Positions 1 to 8,341 of a stretch of 64,000 bases of DNA are shown here, in pieces. The DNA comes from Methylomonas sp. GTDB taxonomy: Bacteria > Pseudomonadota > Gammaproteobacteria > Methylococcales > Methylomonadaceae. Below the pieces are notes generated by a model. That model was not told where the DNA came from and searched no databases. It worked only from the letters and a program-made list of their open reading frames with translations. Positions within the stretch are counted from its first letter, which is position 1; every line of letters begins with the position of its first letter. The stretch lies in NCBI RefSeq assembly GCF_023228165.1, contig NZ_JALOBS010000007.1:1-64000 (forward strand), written 5' to 3'. Made by a program: the position numbers and the translations under genes.

Positions 1-51
1 CATTTTAATTGATTTTCATTCCGCTAAGTTAATTTAGCCGCCAACCTCGAT

Positions 52-2916
52 ATGAATCTTAGGTTTTATACAGTTTATTTAGCATTATTATCATTTACGG
101 AAGTCGCCACAGCCACCAACAATGCCGCCTGGAATTGCGAGCAGAGTAAAAACGGCGAATGGACCTGTCTGAATCAAGGTCAAGCCAACCAGGAGCCGGC
201 CCAACCCAAGGTCATCACTACCCAAAAAACCCCTCAAGCCGAACAGCCCCCCGTAGCATCGGAAACGCCCGTCCCGCAATCGGAGCCGGCGATTACCCAG
301 ACCCCGCCGCCCGCCGCCGCGCCGGAACCCGCCATTCAACAGGCCCGCCAGCCCGAGGTGGAAAAACCGGTCGAGTCTGTCGCGGCTAAGCCGCAAAAAC
401 CGCGTGTCACCTATGCCGAAAATCAAAAGCCGACCATGGAGACCTTGCCCGAACGCAACAAACCGGCGGCAGCTACCATTAAAAATCCGGGCTGGACCTG
501 CCAATCCGGGGAAGCCGCCAACGGCAATTGGAATTGTAATTTGGTCGGCCCGGACCCCCAGGGCGAGGCCCAAATCGTTGCCGATTCGGAAATCAGCAAT
601 CCCTGGTTGACACCCTATTACGATCGCCAGCAAGAACGCACCTTTCAAGTATTGCGCGGCGAGTTCGAGCAAGACCCTTGGCAAAACTGTTCGAACTGGT
701 CGGCAAAAAAACGTAAAATCAAAGGCACATCCGGCCAAACCCGCGACGAAGCCAATACCGATGTACTGGCTGACTTTTCCGAAGTATTCGAAGGCGAGAT
801 TCTTAATTTTGCCGGCAATGTCGACTTGAACCGCGCCGACCAGCATTTACGGGCCGATAAAGCCAGCTACGATAGCGTGGCCGATACCATGGACGCCCAA
901 GGTAACGTGATTTATAGCGAGGATACTTTGGCATTATCCAGCGACACGGTCTCGCTTAGCCTGAGTAAAGACGAAGCCCGGATTAGACAGGCCCAGTTCA
1001 TTGAAGCAAACGCCCCTTTTAGGGGGACAGCGGATGTCATGTATCGTGACAGTAAAAGCCTGTCCCGCTACCATGAAGCCAGCTTCACCAGTTGTCCGCC
1101 CGGTAATCAGGACTGGATCATGCATGCCTCGCGGGTTAAGTTAAACCGCGAAAGCGGCCACGGTTCCGCTAAAAACGCCTGGCTGGAATTCAAAGGTGTA
1201 CCGGTTTTATATACCCCCTATATTTCCTTCCCGGTCGACAATCGGCGCACCAGCGGCTTATTGGCTCCTACCTGGTCGAATACGGACCGGAATGGGTTCG
1301 ACTTGTCCGCACCGGTTTATTGGAACATAGCCCCGAATTATGACGCCGTCATCACACCGCGTTACATGCAAAAACGCGGCGAAATGTTGCGCGGCAAATT
1401 CCGCTATTTGACCGAAGCATCCCGCGGCAGTTTGGGTGCCGAGATATTACCCGACGACCAACTCAGAAATAAAAGCCGTTATTCGGCCACCTTCACCGAC
1501 AACACCCGCTTTACCAACCATTTAAGCTCGATTACCAGACTGAATTATGTATCGGATAAAGAATATTTTAACGATATGAACAATGCGTTGGGTTTTCAAA
1601 CCAACCGTTTCCTGCCCACCACATCGTATCTGTACTATAACCGCCCGGACATTTCAATTTCCGGCGGCGTCAACCATTACCAATCGGTGGATAAAACCAT
1701 TACCGACGCCGGCATGCCCTATGACATTCTGCCCAGGGTGAATGTCAATCTCAGCCACAATTTCGACGACATGCCGTTAGCACTGGCCATGGATAACCAG
1801 TACACGCATTTTTATCACACCGATCTGGTAAACGGCCAGCGTTTAAATATGGCCCCATCGGTGAGTTTTCCGCTGGAATCCAGCGCCGGGTTTTTCATTC
1901 CTAAAATCACCGGCCAATATACTAATTATCAGCTTACCAATCAGACAACAGCTAATGAACCTAATAGCGTCAGCCGCTTTTTGCCGATATTTTCGGCCGA
2001 TACCGGCATGACCTTTGAGAAGCAACTCAATATAGGCGACACCCCCTATACTCATACGCTGGAACCCCGCTTGTTTTACTTATACATTCCACGTAAGGAT
2101 CAAAATAATATTCCCATTTTCGACACGGCTGCCTACGATACCAACTTTTACAGCTTGTTTAGGGAAAACCGTTTCAGCGGCGTGGACCGCATTCAGGACG
2201 CCAATCAGATCACATTGGCCGGCACGTCACGTTTTATCGATTCAACCACCGGTCTGGAACCTTTGAAAATCAGCCTGGGACAAATTCTTTATTTCCAGGA
2301 TAGAAATGTCAATTTACCCGGCATTCCGAATCAAACCAGTACCACCTCGAATTTTATCGGCGAATTGTCCGGCCAGGTCACCAATCATCTGTCCTATACG
2401 GCCGGCGCGCAGTGGGACCCTGAAGCCAACGGCTTCGCCCGCGGCCTTGCAGTGCTTAAATACCGTAACCAGCCGGATCAGATTTTCGACGTGGGTTACC
2501 GTTACCGCCGCAACACGCCGAACGATCAATCCTCGTTCATCAACCCGTTGAATAATGTCACAACGCAGACCGCGGTCGGACAAACCATTTCACAATCCGA
2601 CGTCTCTTTCCGTTGGCCTTTGGCTGCCGGTTGGTATGGTCTGGGACGTTGGCAATATTCATTCAACTTCGGCAAAACTACCGAAAGTTTTATCGGTATT
2701 GAAAAAGAAAACTGCTGCTGGCGTTTACGCGTGATTGGCCGCCGCTATATCAACGGCGCGAACACCACCAACATTCTGGCGCCGGATGCCAAACCGGAAA
2801 ACGCAGTATTCGTGCAACTTGAATTAAAGGGCTTAACCGGTTTCGGCGACCAAGTAGACAAATTTCTACAGCGCAACCTGAACGGTTACCGCCCTGCCAG
2901 CTATTTTGAAGATTAA
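52..2916 (+). CDS. lptD: LPS-assembly outer membrane protein LptD
   Basis: LptD, with LptE, inserts lipopolysaccharide into the outer leaflet of the outer membrane. The 954-residue protein has a signal peptide ending near residue 21, a proline-rich low-complexity stretch (about residues 45-140), an OstA/LptA-like jellyroll domain (about 245-345), and then the long beta-barrel. A single Cys in a SCPP context (about 345) and an NCCW pair near the C-terminus match the positions of the LptD disulfide cysteines. The length exceeds the usual ~780 residues because of the N-terminal extension, which carries repeated W-x-C motifs (WNC, WTC, WTC, WNC). Only 51 bases lie upstream, so the promoter cannot be judged. 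It is followed directly by surA, a classic gene pair. Confidence 0.96.
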   Translation: MNLRFYTVYLALLSFTEVATATNNAAWNCEQSKNGEWTCLNQGQANQEPAQPKVITTQKTPQAEQPPVASETPVPQSEPAITQTPPPAAAPEPAIQQARQPEVEKPVESVAAKPQKPRVTYAENQKPTMETLPERNKPAAATIKNPGWTCQSGEAANGNWNCNLVGPDPQGEAQIVADSEISNPWLTPYYDRQQERTFQVLRGEFEQDPWQNCSNWSAKKRKIKGTSGQTRDEANTDVLADFSEVFEGEILNFAGNVDLNRADQHLRADKASYDSVADTMDAQGNVIYSEDTLALSSDTVSLSLSKDEARIRQAQFIEANAPFRGTADVMYRDSKSLSRYHEASFTSCPPGNQDWIMHASRVKLNRESGHGSAKNAWLEFKGVPVLYTPYISFPVDNRRTSGLLAPTWSNTDRNGFDLSAPVYWNIAPNYDAVITPRYMQKRGEMLRGKFRYLTEASRGSLGAEILPDDQLRNKSRYSATFTDNTRFTNHLSSITRLNYVSDKEYFNDMNNALGFQTNRFLPTTSYLYYNRPDISISGGVNHYQSVDKTITDAGMPYDILPRVNVNLSHNFDDMPLALAMDNQYTHFYHTDLVNGQRLNMAPSVSFPLESSAGFFIPKITGQYTNYQLTNQTTANEPNSVSRFLPIFSADTGMTFEKQLNIGDTPYTHTLEPRLFYLYIPRKDQNNIPIFDTAAYDTNFYSLFRENRFSGVDRIQDANQITLAGTSRFIDSTTGLEPLKISLGQILYFQDRNVNLPGIPNQTSTTSNFIGELSGQVTNHLSYTAGAQWDPEANGFARGLAVLKYRNQPDQIFDVGYRYRRNTPNDQSSFINPLNNVTTQTAVGQTISQSDVSFRWPLAAGWYGLGRWQYSFNFGKTTESFIGIEKENCCWRLRVIGRRYINGANTTNILAPDAKPENAVFVQLELKGLTGFGDQVDKFLQRNLNGYRPASYFED

Positions 2917-2923
2917 TTCCGCC

Positions 2924-4210
2924 ATGATTAAAAAACTTTTTTTCGCCGCTTGGTTTTTGATAATTGCCGACATCCCTCCCGTTCCGGCGCAAACGCTGGA
3001 TAGAATCGTGGCGGTCGTGGAAGACGACGTGATATTGGAACGCGAACTGAATACCGAGGCCGCGGCCATCACTCAAAAACTGCGCACCAATAACGTCATG
3101 GTGCCGCCGGACTATGTGCTACGTAAGCAAGTTCTGGAACGGATGATTGTCGACAAATTGCAGCGGCAACTGGCCACCCGCTCGGGCATTCAGGTCAGCG
3201 ACGAAATGCTGCGCAACTCGGTTGCGGACATTGCCTCGCGTAACAATATGTCCGTGGAAGCCTTCAAACAAGAACTGGTCAAACAGGGTTTGGATTACAA
3301 GAGTTTCGAAGAAAATCTACGCAATGAAATTATCATCAACCAGCTAAGAGGCCGAGAAATCAGTTCCCGCGTCAAGGTCACCGATGCCGAGGTTAACCAC
3401 TATCTGGAAACCCAAAGCAAAGCGGGTTCGAATACTACCCAATACCATTTGGGGCACATTTTAATTTCAGTACCGTCCGGCGCATCAGCCAGTGCGATTC
3501 AAAAGGCCAAACAACAGGCCGACCAGATCGTTTCCGAACTACGCAACGGCAAGGACTTCCGCGAAACCGCCATCAGCTATTCCAACGACGATAATGCCTT
3601 GAAAGGCGGCGATTTAGGTTGGCGCAGTATCGGCCAGATTCCCACCCTATTTACCGACCTGGTCACTGGTATGTTGCAAGGCGACGTGTCAGACCCGATT
3701 CGCAGCCCCAGCGGTTTTCATATCATTAAAATGTTGGAAACCGAAGGTTCCGCGCAACACATAGTCAATAAAACCAAAGTGCGGCATATTCTGATCAAAA
3801 CCAACGAACTGGTGGATGACGCCGAAGCCCAAAAACGTCTGCTGGCGCTTAAAGAGCGCATCAAGGACGGCGACGACTTTGCCACTTTAGCCCGCGCCCA
3901 TTCCGACGACAAAGGCTCCGCCATCAACGGCGGCTCGCTGGATTGGGTCACCCCGGGCGCGCTGGTACCGCCGTTTGAAGATGCCATGAATAAACTGGAT
4001 ATCAATCAAATCAGCAATCCGATACAAACCCAGTTCGGCTGGCACCTGATTCAAGTCTTGGGGCGGGAAAGTCAGGATGACAGCGAACAATTCAGGAAAG
4101 ACAAAGTCAGAGACGAAATCCGCAAGCGTAAAATCGAAGAAGAAACCGAATTATGGCTACGCCGTCTACGCGACGAGGCCTATGTGGAAATCGAACTGGA
4201 TAGACTGTAA
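2924..4210 (+). CDS. surA: Periplasmic chaperone / peptidyl-prolyl isomerase SurA
   Basis: SurA escorts outer-membrane proteins, LptD among them, through the periplasm. The open frame reaches back to a TTG inside the lptD end, but the first ATG, at 2924, begins a good signal peptide (MIKKLFFAAWF...) cut near PVPA-Q, so I use it. The protein then has a SurA N-terminal helical domain and two parvulin repeats, visible as the paired motifs LGHILIS...GGDLGW and VRHILIK...GGSLDW, and ends with a helical tail. Its 428 residues fit the family. It starts 7 nt after the lptD stop, so the two are surely co-transcribed. Confidence 0.96.
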   Translation: MIKKLFFAAWFLIIADIPPVPAQTLDRIVAVVEDDVILERELNTEAAAITQKLRTNNVMVPPDYVLRKQVLERMIVDKLQRQLATRSGIQVSDEMLRNSVADIASRNNMSVEAFKQELVKQGLDYKSFEENLRNEIIINQLRGREISSRVKVTDAEVNHYLETQSKAGSNTTQYHLGHILISVPSGASASAIQKAKQQADQIVSELRNGKDFRETAISYSNDDNALKGGDLGWRSIGQIPTLFTDLVTGMLQGDVSDPIRSPSGFHIIKMLETEGSAQHIVNKTKVRHILIKTNELVDDAEAQKRLLALKERIKDGDDFATLARAHSDDKGSAINGGSLDWVTPGALVPPFEDAMNKLDINQISNPIQTQFGWHLIQVLGRESQDDSEQFRKDKVRDEIRKRKIEEETELWLRRLRDEAYVEIELDRL

Positions 4211-4225
4211 CAGGACCCGCGGAAC

Positions 4226-4741
4226 ATGCACGTTCATCCCCGTAAGCTGGAAAAACTAAAAAAACGCCTGCAACTGGTTCACACACAGGAAAACCTAAAG
4301 GCACACCGACAGGTCGTGCAGCAAATCAATGCCGAATTGGGCATGGATCCCACGGACTGCGCCACCGCACTACTTTACATTAGCCAGCCGCATTTATTCC
4401 AGAACGCCGCCGAACCGGAAATTACGAGCGATTCTCTGCCGCCGGTTTTTAAGGCACCGAATTACCGTAATGTTCGCTACCGGCTAGACGTGGGCAAGAA
4501 CCACCAGATCGATCATGAACAATTACTGGCCACACTCATCGAAGAATCCGGTGTCGACAAAAAACGCATAGCCCGTATCGACATCCGCGACAGTTACACT
4601 CTGGTCGACCTGCCGGACGGCATGCCCGCCGATATTTTTCAATTGCTCAGCGAAGCAACCGTGCAAGGTCACCCGCTGAATATTAAACGGGTTAAACCCA
4701 ACCGTAGGAAATTTCGCGACCCGAAACGGCCGAATGAGTAA
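4226..4741 (+). CDS. Stand-alone DbpA/CsdA-type RNA-binding domain protein
   Basis: This 171-residue protein has a charged helical N-terminal part (about 1-75) and a C-terminal domain (about 80-160) resembling the RNA-binding domain that normally sits at the C-terminus of DEAD-box helicases such as DbpA: a YRLDVG-type first strand, a GVDKKRIARIDIRDSYTLVDLP core and a final basic strand. No helicase motifs are present in it or beside it. It starts 15 nt after surA and ends in a very basic tail (KRVKPNRRKFRDPKRP). I infer RNA binding; the target is unknown. The family assignment rests on pattern recognition only. Confidence 0.75.
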   Translation: MHVHPRKLEKLKKRLQLVHTQENLKAHRQVVQQINAELGMDPTDCATALLYISQPHLFQNAAEPEITSDSLPPVFKAPNYRNVRYRLDVGKNHQIDHEQLLATLIEESGVDKKRIARIDIRDSYTLVDLPDGMPADIFQLLSEATVQGHPLNIKRVKPNRRKFRDPKRPNE

Positions 4742-4831
4742 ACCCCATAACAAAGCCGCTGAGCCCTTGCGCGCCAAACGGCCTTTTTATCATCTGAAGG
4801 TTTGCCTCATTAGCGTTTAAGCCCCGAGCAT

Positions 4832-5482
4832 TTAATGCGTTTCAACAGGGTTTTCTTGAGCGTACCGGCCCGCATTTAATTGGTCTTGATATTCTTGAAC
4901 GATATTTTGCATATCGACACTTTGAAATTGCAGTAACGGCTCGTCTTGCAATAGTCCGGAGAACGTGCCTTTGTTCTGATAACGCTGCAGCAACTCTTCC
5001 GCGGACTGATACAGCTTGACGTTATGCTGCCCACAGGTTTGCAATTGCTGTTCAGTACCCTGTTGTTTGGCCTTCAGCGCCGCCAATTCTCGTTCCAGTT
5101 CGGCTTTTGCGCTGCTGGTTTTAGCATATTTATCGGACACATCGTTTAATCGGCTCTCGGTGGAACCCAAGCGGTTGCGCACCGCATCCGCGCTACTTTT
5201 CTGCGCCGCCAACTCGCTGCTCAGGCTGTCCTTGGCGGCCAGTGCATCGGCCCTGTCCTTTTTCAACCGCTCCACTTCGGCCGCCAGACCGGCGCTTTCG
5301 GCTTTGGCCGCATCGCGTTCGGAAGACAGGCTTTTGACCATGGCTTGCAACTTTAATACCGCACCGTTGTTGGCGTTGGCATCGCGCGGCACGGCTTGGG
5401 AGGCGTCGGGCATCAATGCAAAGGCAACAAGCAACGCAAAAGCCAGACCATATTTAGCGAATTGTTGGGCGAAAAATTGCAT
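4832..5482 (-). CDS. Secreted coiled-coil protein, last gene of the TPS/Ton locus
   Basis: I do not recognise a named family. The 216-residue protein has a signal peptide (cut near SQA-VP, residue 30) and then a long heptad-rich coiled coil (about 45-150) full of Ala, Lys, Glu and Leu. A single Cys lies at about 149, followed by a short globular tail. A strong GGGGAGG ribosome-binding site sits just before the ATG. It begins 11 nt after the porin gene stop, so it belongs to the exbB-exbD-tonB-porin operon. It is probably a periplasmic or porin-associated structural protein (inference). Confidence 0.85.
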   Translation of the reverse strand: MQFFAQQFAKYGLAFALLVAFALMPDASQAVPRDANANNGAVLKLQAMVKSLSSERDAAKAESAGLAAEVERLKKDRADALAAKDSLSSELAAQKSSADAVRNRLGSTESRLNDVSDKYAKTSSAKAELERELAALKAKQQGTEQQLQTCGQHNVKLYQSAEELLQRYQNKGTFSGLLQDEPLLQFQSVDMQNIVQEYQDQLNAGRYAQENPVETH

Positions 5483-5493
5483 AAAAGCCTCCC

Positions 5494-7215
5494 CTAGAAT
5501 CGGGTGTTGATGTCAATTTGCACAATATCAAGCCCATAACGCGGACCAGTTATTATATCGCCGCTCAACCAACGCCCTGTCAGCCAAACGTTTTTCATCA
5601 AGCCGTAATTACCACCAATCATCCAGCCTTTAACATTGGTCATACCCAGATGAAAGTCGGAATCGGTAAACGCATCCAACACAGCGTCGCGTTGCAGGTA
5701 TTTATACGCAGTAAATACACTCCAGTTTCCAGGCAAGGCTACATTGGTCCAACCAACATCAGCCCTTACCTGCCAAGCCGTGGTTTGTGCCTTTAATGTC
5801 GTTCCATTCAGGACGCCACCAAATGGAAGCAAATCTCTGTATCGGCGCTGCATATCATTTAAATTAAAACCGATATTTTTAGCATAATCTGCGCTTAACC
5901 TAACATGCACGGGCGCAAATAACGCAGTATCGTATGCCGCGTTAATATTAAGAATATTATAATCGCCCGCTAAACCTGCGGCACCCAGAAACGGAGTGCT
6001 ACCCGATTCGTTACAGATAGTAGTCAAAGTATTGCCGAGCTGCATATAATCGGGTTTAGAAAAAGTATTATCGGCATTATTTAAATTACATTGAAAATTA
6101 CCAGCTTGATTAGTGTTTGGGCGCGCTTGAATATTTCGATAATCATAATAAGCAACACCCATTGTCAGATTATCCTGATTGGAAAACTCCCAATCCAAGC
6201 CGGTTTGGCCACCAAACAACCATTTATCGTGCGTACTTAACCCTGACTCCTGTAGAGGGAATGCACCAGCCGTAGCGAATATTGTTGGCCCCGCAGCTCC
6301 AATTTCATCAAGACTTCCCGATGAAGCGCCGAAACGATGTCTAACGGTTCCCGCTACACCCTCAAAAGATAAATCCTCGTCCCACACCAATTCACTGCCG
6401 CCGGTATAAAAAGGATTTGCGATTCTACCTCCAGTCAACGTTAACCAATTAAATTTATTATCATCCAGCGCATCATATTTAAGATAAGCGCGATCTACTC
6501 TAAATTCGTATCGATCGCCATAATTACCCAAGGTTTGATTAGTCGAGGTGGGGTTTCTGATATTACCTGTAGCAAGCCGAACACCTGCATCCACTCCATC
6601 GGCAATATTGACATCGATCCCCAGCCTGAAACGCTCGCGCATCCGGTTTCTATCTTTAGTGGTATTCAAAAACTGTTCGGAATTTGCCGCCGCCGCAGTA
6701 GTACCGCCCCTGTCGTTAATGGCTTGGTAATTTTGATAACCCCGTAAAGCATTATCCGCTGCATTAAATTCCATCTGCTCGCGCAGCCTTAAATCTCCCG
6801 ACAGCTTGAACCGCTTCGTCCATTCCGGCAACGCATTCGGCAAGCCCCATTGTTCATTCTTGGCTTTGGCCATCACATCGCCTACCACTTCTTCCCGCAG
6901 CTCGCTCCGTACTTGCTGACGAATCTCATCTTTCACGAAATCCGGCACATACGCCACCCGCACTTCGTCGGCCGGCACCGCCTCTCTGGTTGCCGCTGCC
7001 GCTTTGCCCACCGCGACTTGCGTTTCCGCATCGGCTTCCGCCTGCTTGATCATTTGTTCAGCAGCGTTTTCAGTGATAACACCCTGCTTAACCAATTGTT
7101 TGATCAAATTGGTGGTAGTGTTGCGTAATTTGAGCAGCTCTTCCTTTTCGCCGGCCTGTGCGATACCGACCAGCCCGGATAACGCCAGGGCTAGTAGCCG
7201 TTTATTGTGGATCAT
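5494..7215 (-). CDS. Large putative outer-membrane porin (Porin_5-like)
   Basis: This 573-residue outer-membrane barrel has a signal peptide (cut after AQA, residue 22) and a short periplasmic coiled-coil segment (about 23-60; LLKLRNTTTNLIKQLVKQG). After a linker there is a barrel from about residue 130 to the end, with alternating aromatic/polar strands and a terminal Phe (NTRF), as needed for BAM recognition. It resembles the putative-porin family often found beside ExbB/ExbD/TonB genes. It lies 34 nt after tonB. The porin could be the outer-membrane partner of this TonB rather than a passive pore, but no plug domain or TonB box is visible. Substrate unknown. Confidence 0.85.
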   Translation of the reverse strand: MIHNKRLLALALSGLVGIAQAGEKEELLKLRNTTTNLIKQLVKQGVITENAAEQMIKQAEADAETQVAVGKAAAATREAVPADEVRVAYVPDFVKDEIRQQVRSELREEVVGDVMAKAKNEQWGLPNALPEWTKRFKLSGDLRLREQMEFNAADNALRGYQNYQAINDRGGTTAAAANSEQFLNTTKDRNRMRERFRLGIDVNIADGVDAGVRLATGNIRNPTSTNQTLGNYGDRYEFRVDRAYLKYDALDDNKFNWLTLTGGRIANPFYTGGSELVWDEDLSFEGVAGTVRHRFGASSGSLDEIGAAGPTIFATAGAFPLQESGLSTHDKWLFGGQTGLDWEFSNQDNLTMGVAYYDYRNIQARPNTNQAGNFQCNLNNADNTFSKPDYMQLGNTLTTICNESGSTPFLGAAGLAGDYNILNINAAYDTALFAPVHVRLSADYAKNIGFNLNDMQRRYRDLLPFGGVLNGTTLKAQTTAWQVRADVGWTNVALPGNWSVFTAYKYLQRDAVLDAFTDSDFHLGMTNVKGWMIGGNYGLMKNVWLTGRWLSGDIITGPRYGLDIVQIDINTRF

Positions 7216-7249
7216 GGAGTTTACCTAATACCTAAATGCGTTAAATGCG

Positions 7250-7906
7250 TTAAACGCGTGATGTAATTTTTAATTTAATCGGTTGCTGCATGCCGGGCGG
7301 AGGCGGCTCGTTAACCCGTTTATATTTGTTCAACGTGCTACTCAACAAATCGTCTATTTCCGGATCGTTACTGCCGCGCGCCAATTCGACCCGTTCCACC
7401 GATCCATCCGGTTTTAACCAGATTTTGACGATGGCTGTATAACCCTTGCGGCGCAGTTGCTCGTAATTACTCAGCAAATTGACCAGATCGTTTTTGATGA
7501 TGCCGCCATACCAGGCAAATGGATTGCCGCCACCAAACAAACCGGTGCCGCCCTTACGGGCCGCCAAACCAAACCCATCCGAACCCGCCGTACCTTCGGC
7601 ATCCAGCCCCAAATCCCTGGCAGGCGCTTCCTCGGGTTCCGGCTCCGGTTCCGGCTCGGGTTCCGGTTCCTTGATTTTTTCCATCTCCGGCTCGGGTGGC
7701 GGCGGTTCGACTTTCGGTGGCGGAGGTGGAGGCGGGGGCGGTGCAACCAAAGTCACGGGCTGTATTTTGCGTTGCGGCCGCTCTTGTTGATTATCGAGAA
7801 AATGCATCACCATCTTCACGAAAAAAAACAGCGTCATCAGCGCAATCAATCCCCAGATGATCTTGGGCAAATAGACCCGAAAATGTTTCTTACCTATCTC
7901 AGTCAT
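7250..7906 (-). CDS. tonB: TonB-like energy transducer
   Basis: TonB couples the inner-membrane proton motive force to outer-membrane work. The 218-residue protein has one N-terminal transmembrane helix (about 14-36) and a Pro-rich spacer with a run of nine prolines and then repeated Glu-Pro (about 55-95). A Gly-rich joint follows, then a C-terminal TonB domain (about 130-215) with the usual YTAIVKIWLKPDGSVERVEL pattern. It starts 7 nt after exbD, so it is translated with its own motor. It sits in a TPS adhesin locus rather than beside a siderophore receptor, which suggests a dedicated role. Confidence 0.92.
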   Translation of the reverse strand: MTEIGKKHFRVYLPKIIWGLIALMTLFFFVKMVMHFLDNQQERPQRKIQPVTLVAPPPPPPPPPKVEPPPPEPEMEKIKEPEPEPEPEPEPEEAPARDLGLDAEGTAGSDGFGLAARKGGTGLFGGGNPFAWYGGIIKNDLVNLLSNYEQLRRKGYTAIVKIWLKPDGSVERVELARGSNDPEIDDLLSSTLNKYKRVNEPPPPGMQQPIKLKITSRV

Positions 7907-7913
7907 GCCCTTG

Positions 7914-8318
7914 TTACTTAACCAAATTCTGCGTGACCAGACCTACCTGGGTAATTTCCAGCTTGCCCAGCAAGGCCAATACTTCGATGACGCTTTGATA
8001 CATCACGGTGGCATCGCCTTTCACCACCACGGGCAGGGACGGATCGGCGGCTTTGTATTGCAGCAATGTGGACTCCAGTTGCTCCATGGTCACCGGAAAG
8101 GTGTCCAAAAATATGGTGCCTTCCGCCGTAACGGTAATAGCCTTGGTTTTAGGCTTAGCCAGGCTGGGTTGATTGCTGGCCTTGGGCAGATTGATCTGTA
8201 TGCCCTGCACGGCCGCGGTGGTCATAATGATAAACACAATCAGCAGCACGTAGGCCAAATCCAGCATGGAGGTAACGTTGATTTCGTCGTAACTGTCCAG
8301 TTCTTCTTGATAGCGCAT
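7914..8318 (-). CDS. exbD: ExbD/TolR-family proton-channel subunit
   Basis: This 134-residue ExbD has a short cytoplasmic start, one transmembrane helix (about 17-38) and a periplasmic domain. The proton-carrying Asp is visible as D20 in the motif SMLDLAYVLL. It lies 23 nt after the exbB fusion gene and 7 nt before tonB, giving a compact exbB-exbD-tonB unit. Its partner is the fused ExbB encoded immediately upstream. Confidence 0.93.
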   Translation of the reverse strand: MRYQEELDSYDEINVTSMLDLAYVLLIVFIIMTTAAVQGIQINLPKASNQPSLAKPKTKAITVTAEGTIFLDTFPVTMEQLESTLLQYKAADPSLPVVVKGDATVMYQSVIEVLALLGKLEITQVGLVTQNLVK

Positions 8319-8341
8319 GATGGTCTACTGTCAATTCCAGG

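Noticed and set aside
2906..2923. TTG start of surA inside lptD
   Set aside because: The ATG at 2924 starts a cleaner signal peptide.
7479..7790. Ser-Gly repeat frame on the plus strand
   Set aside because: Reverse image of the Glu-Pro repeats of tonB.
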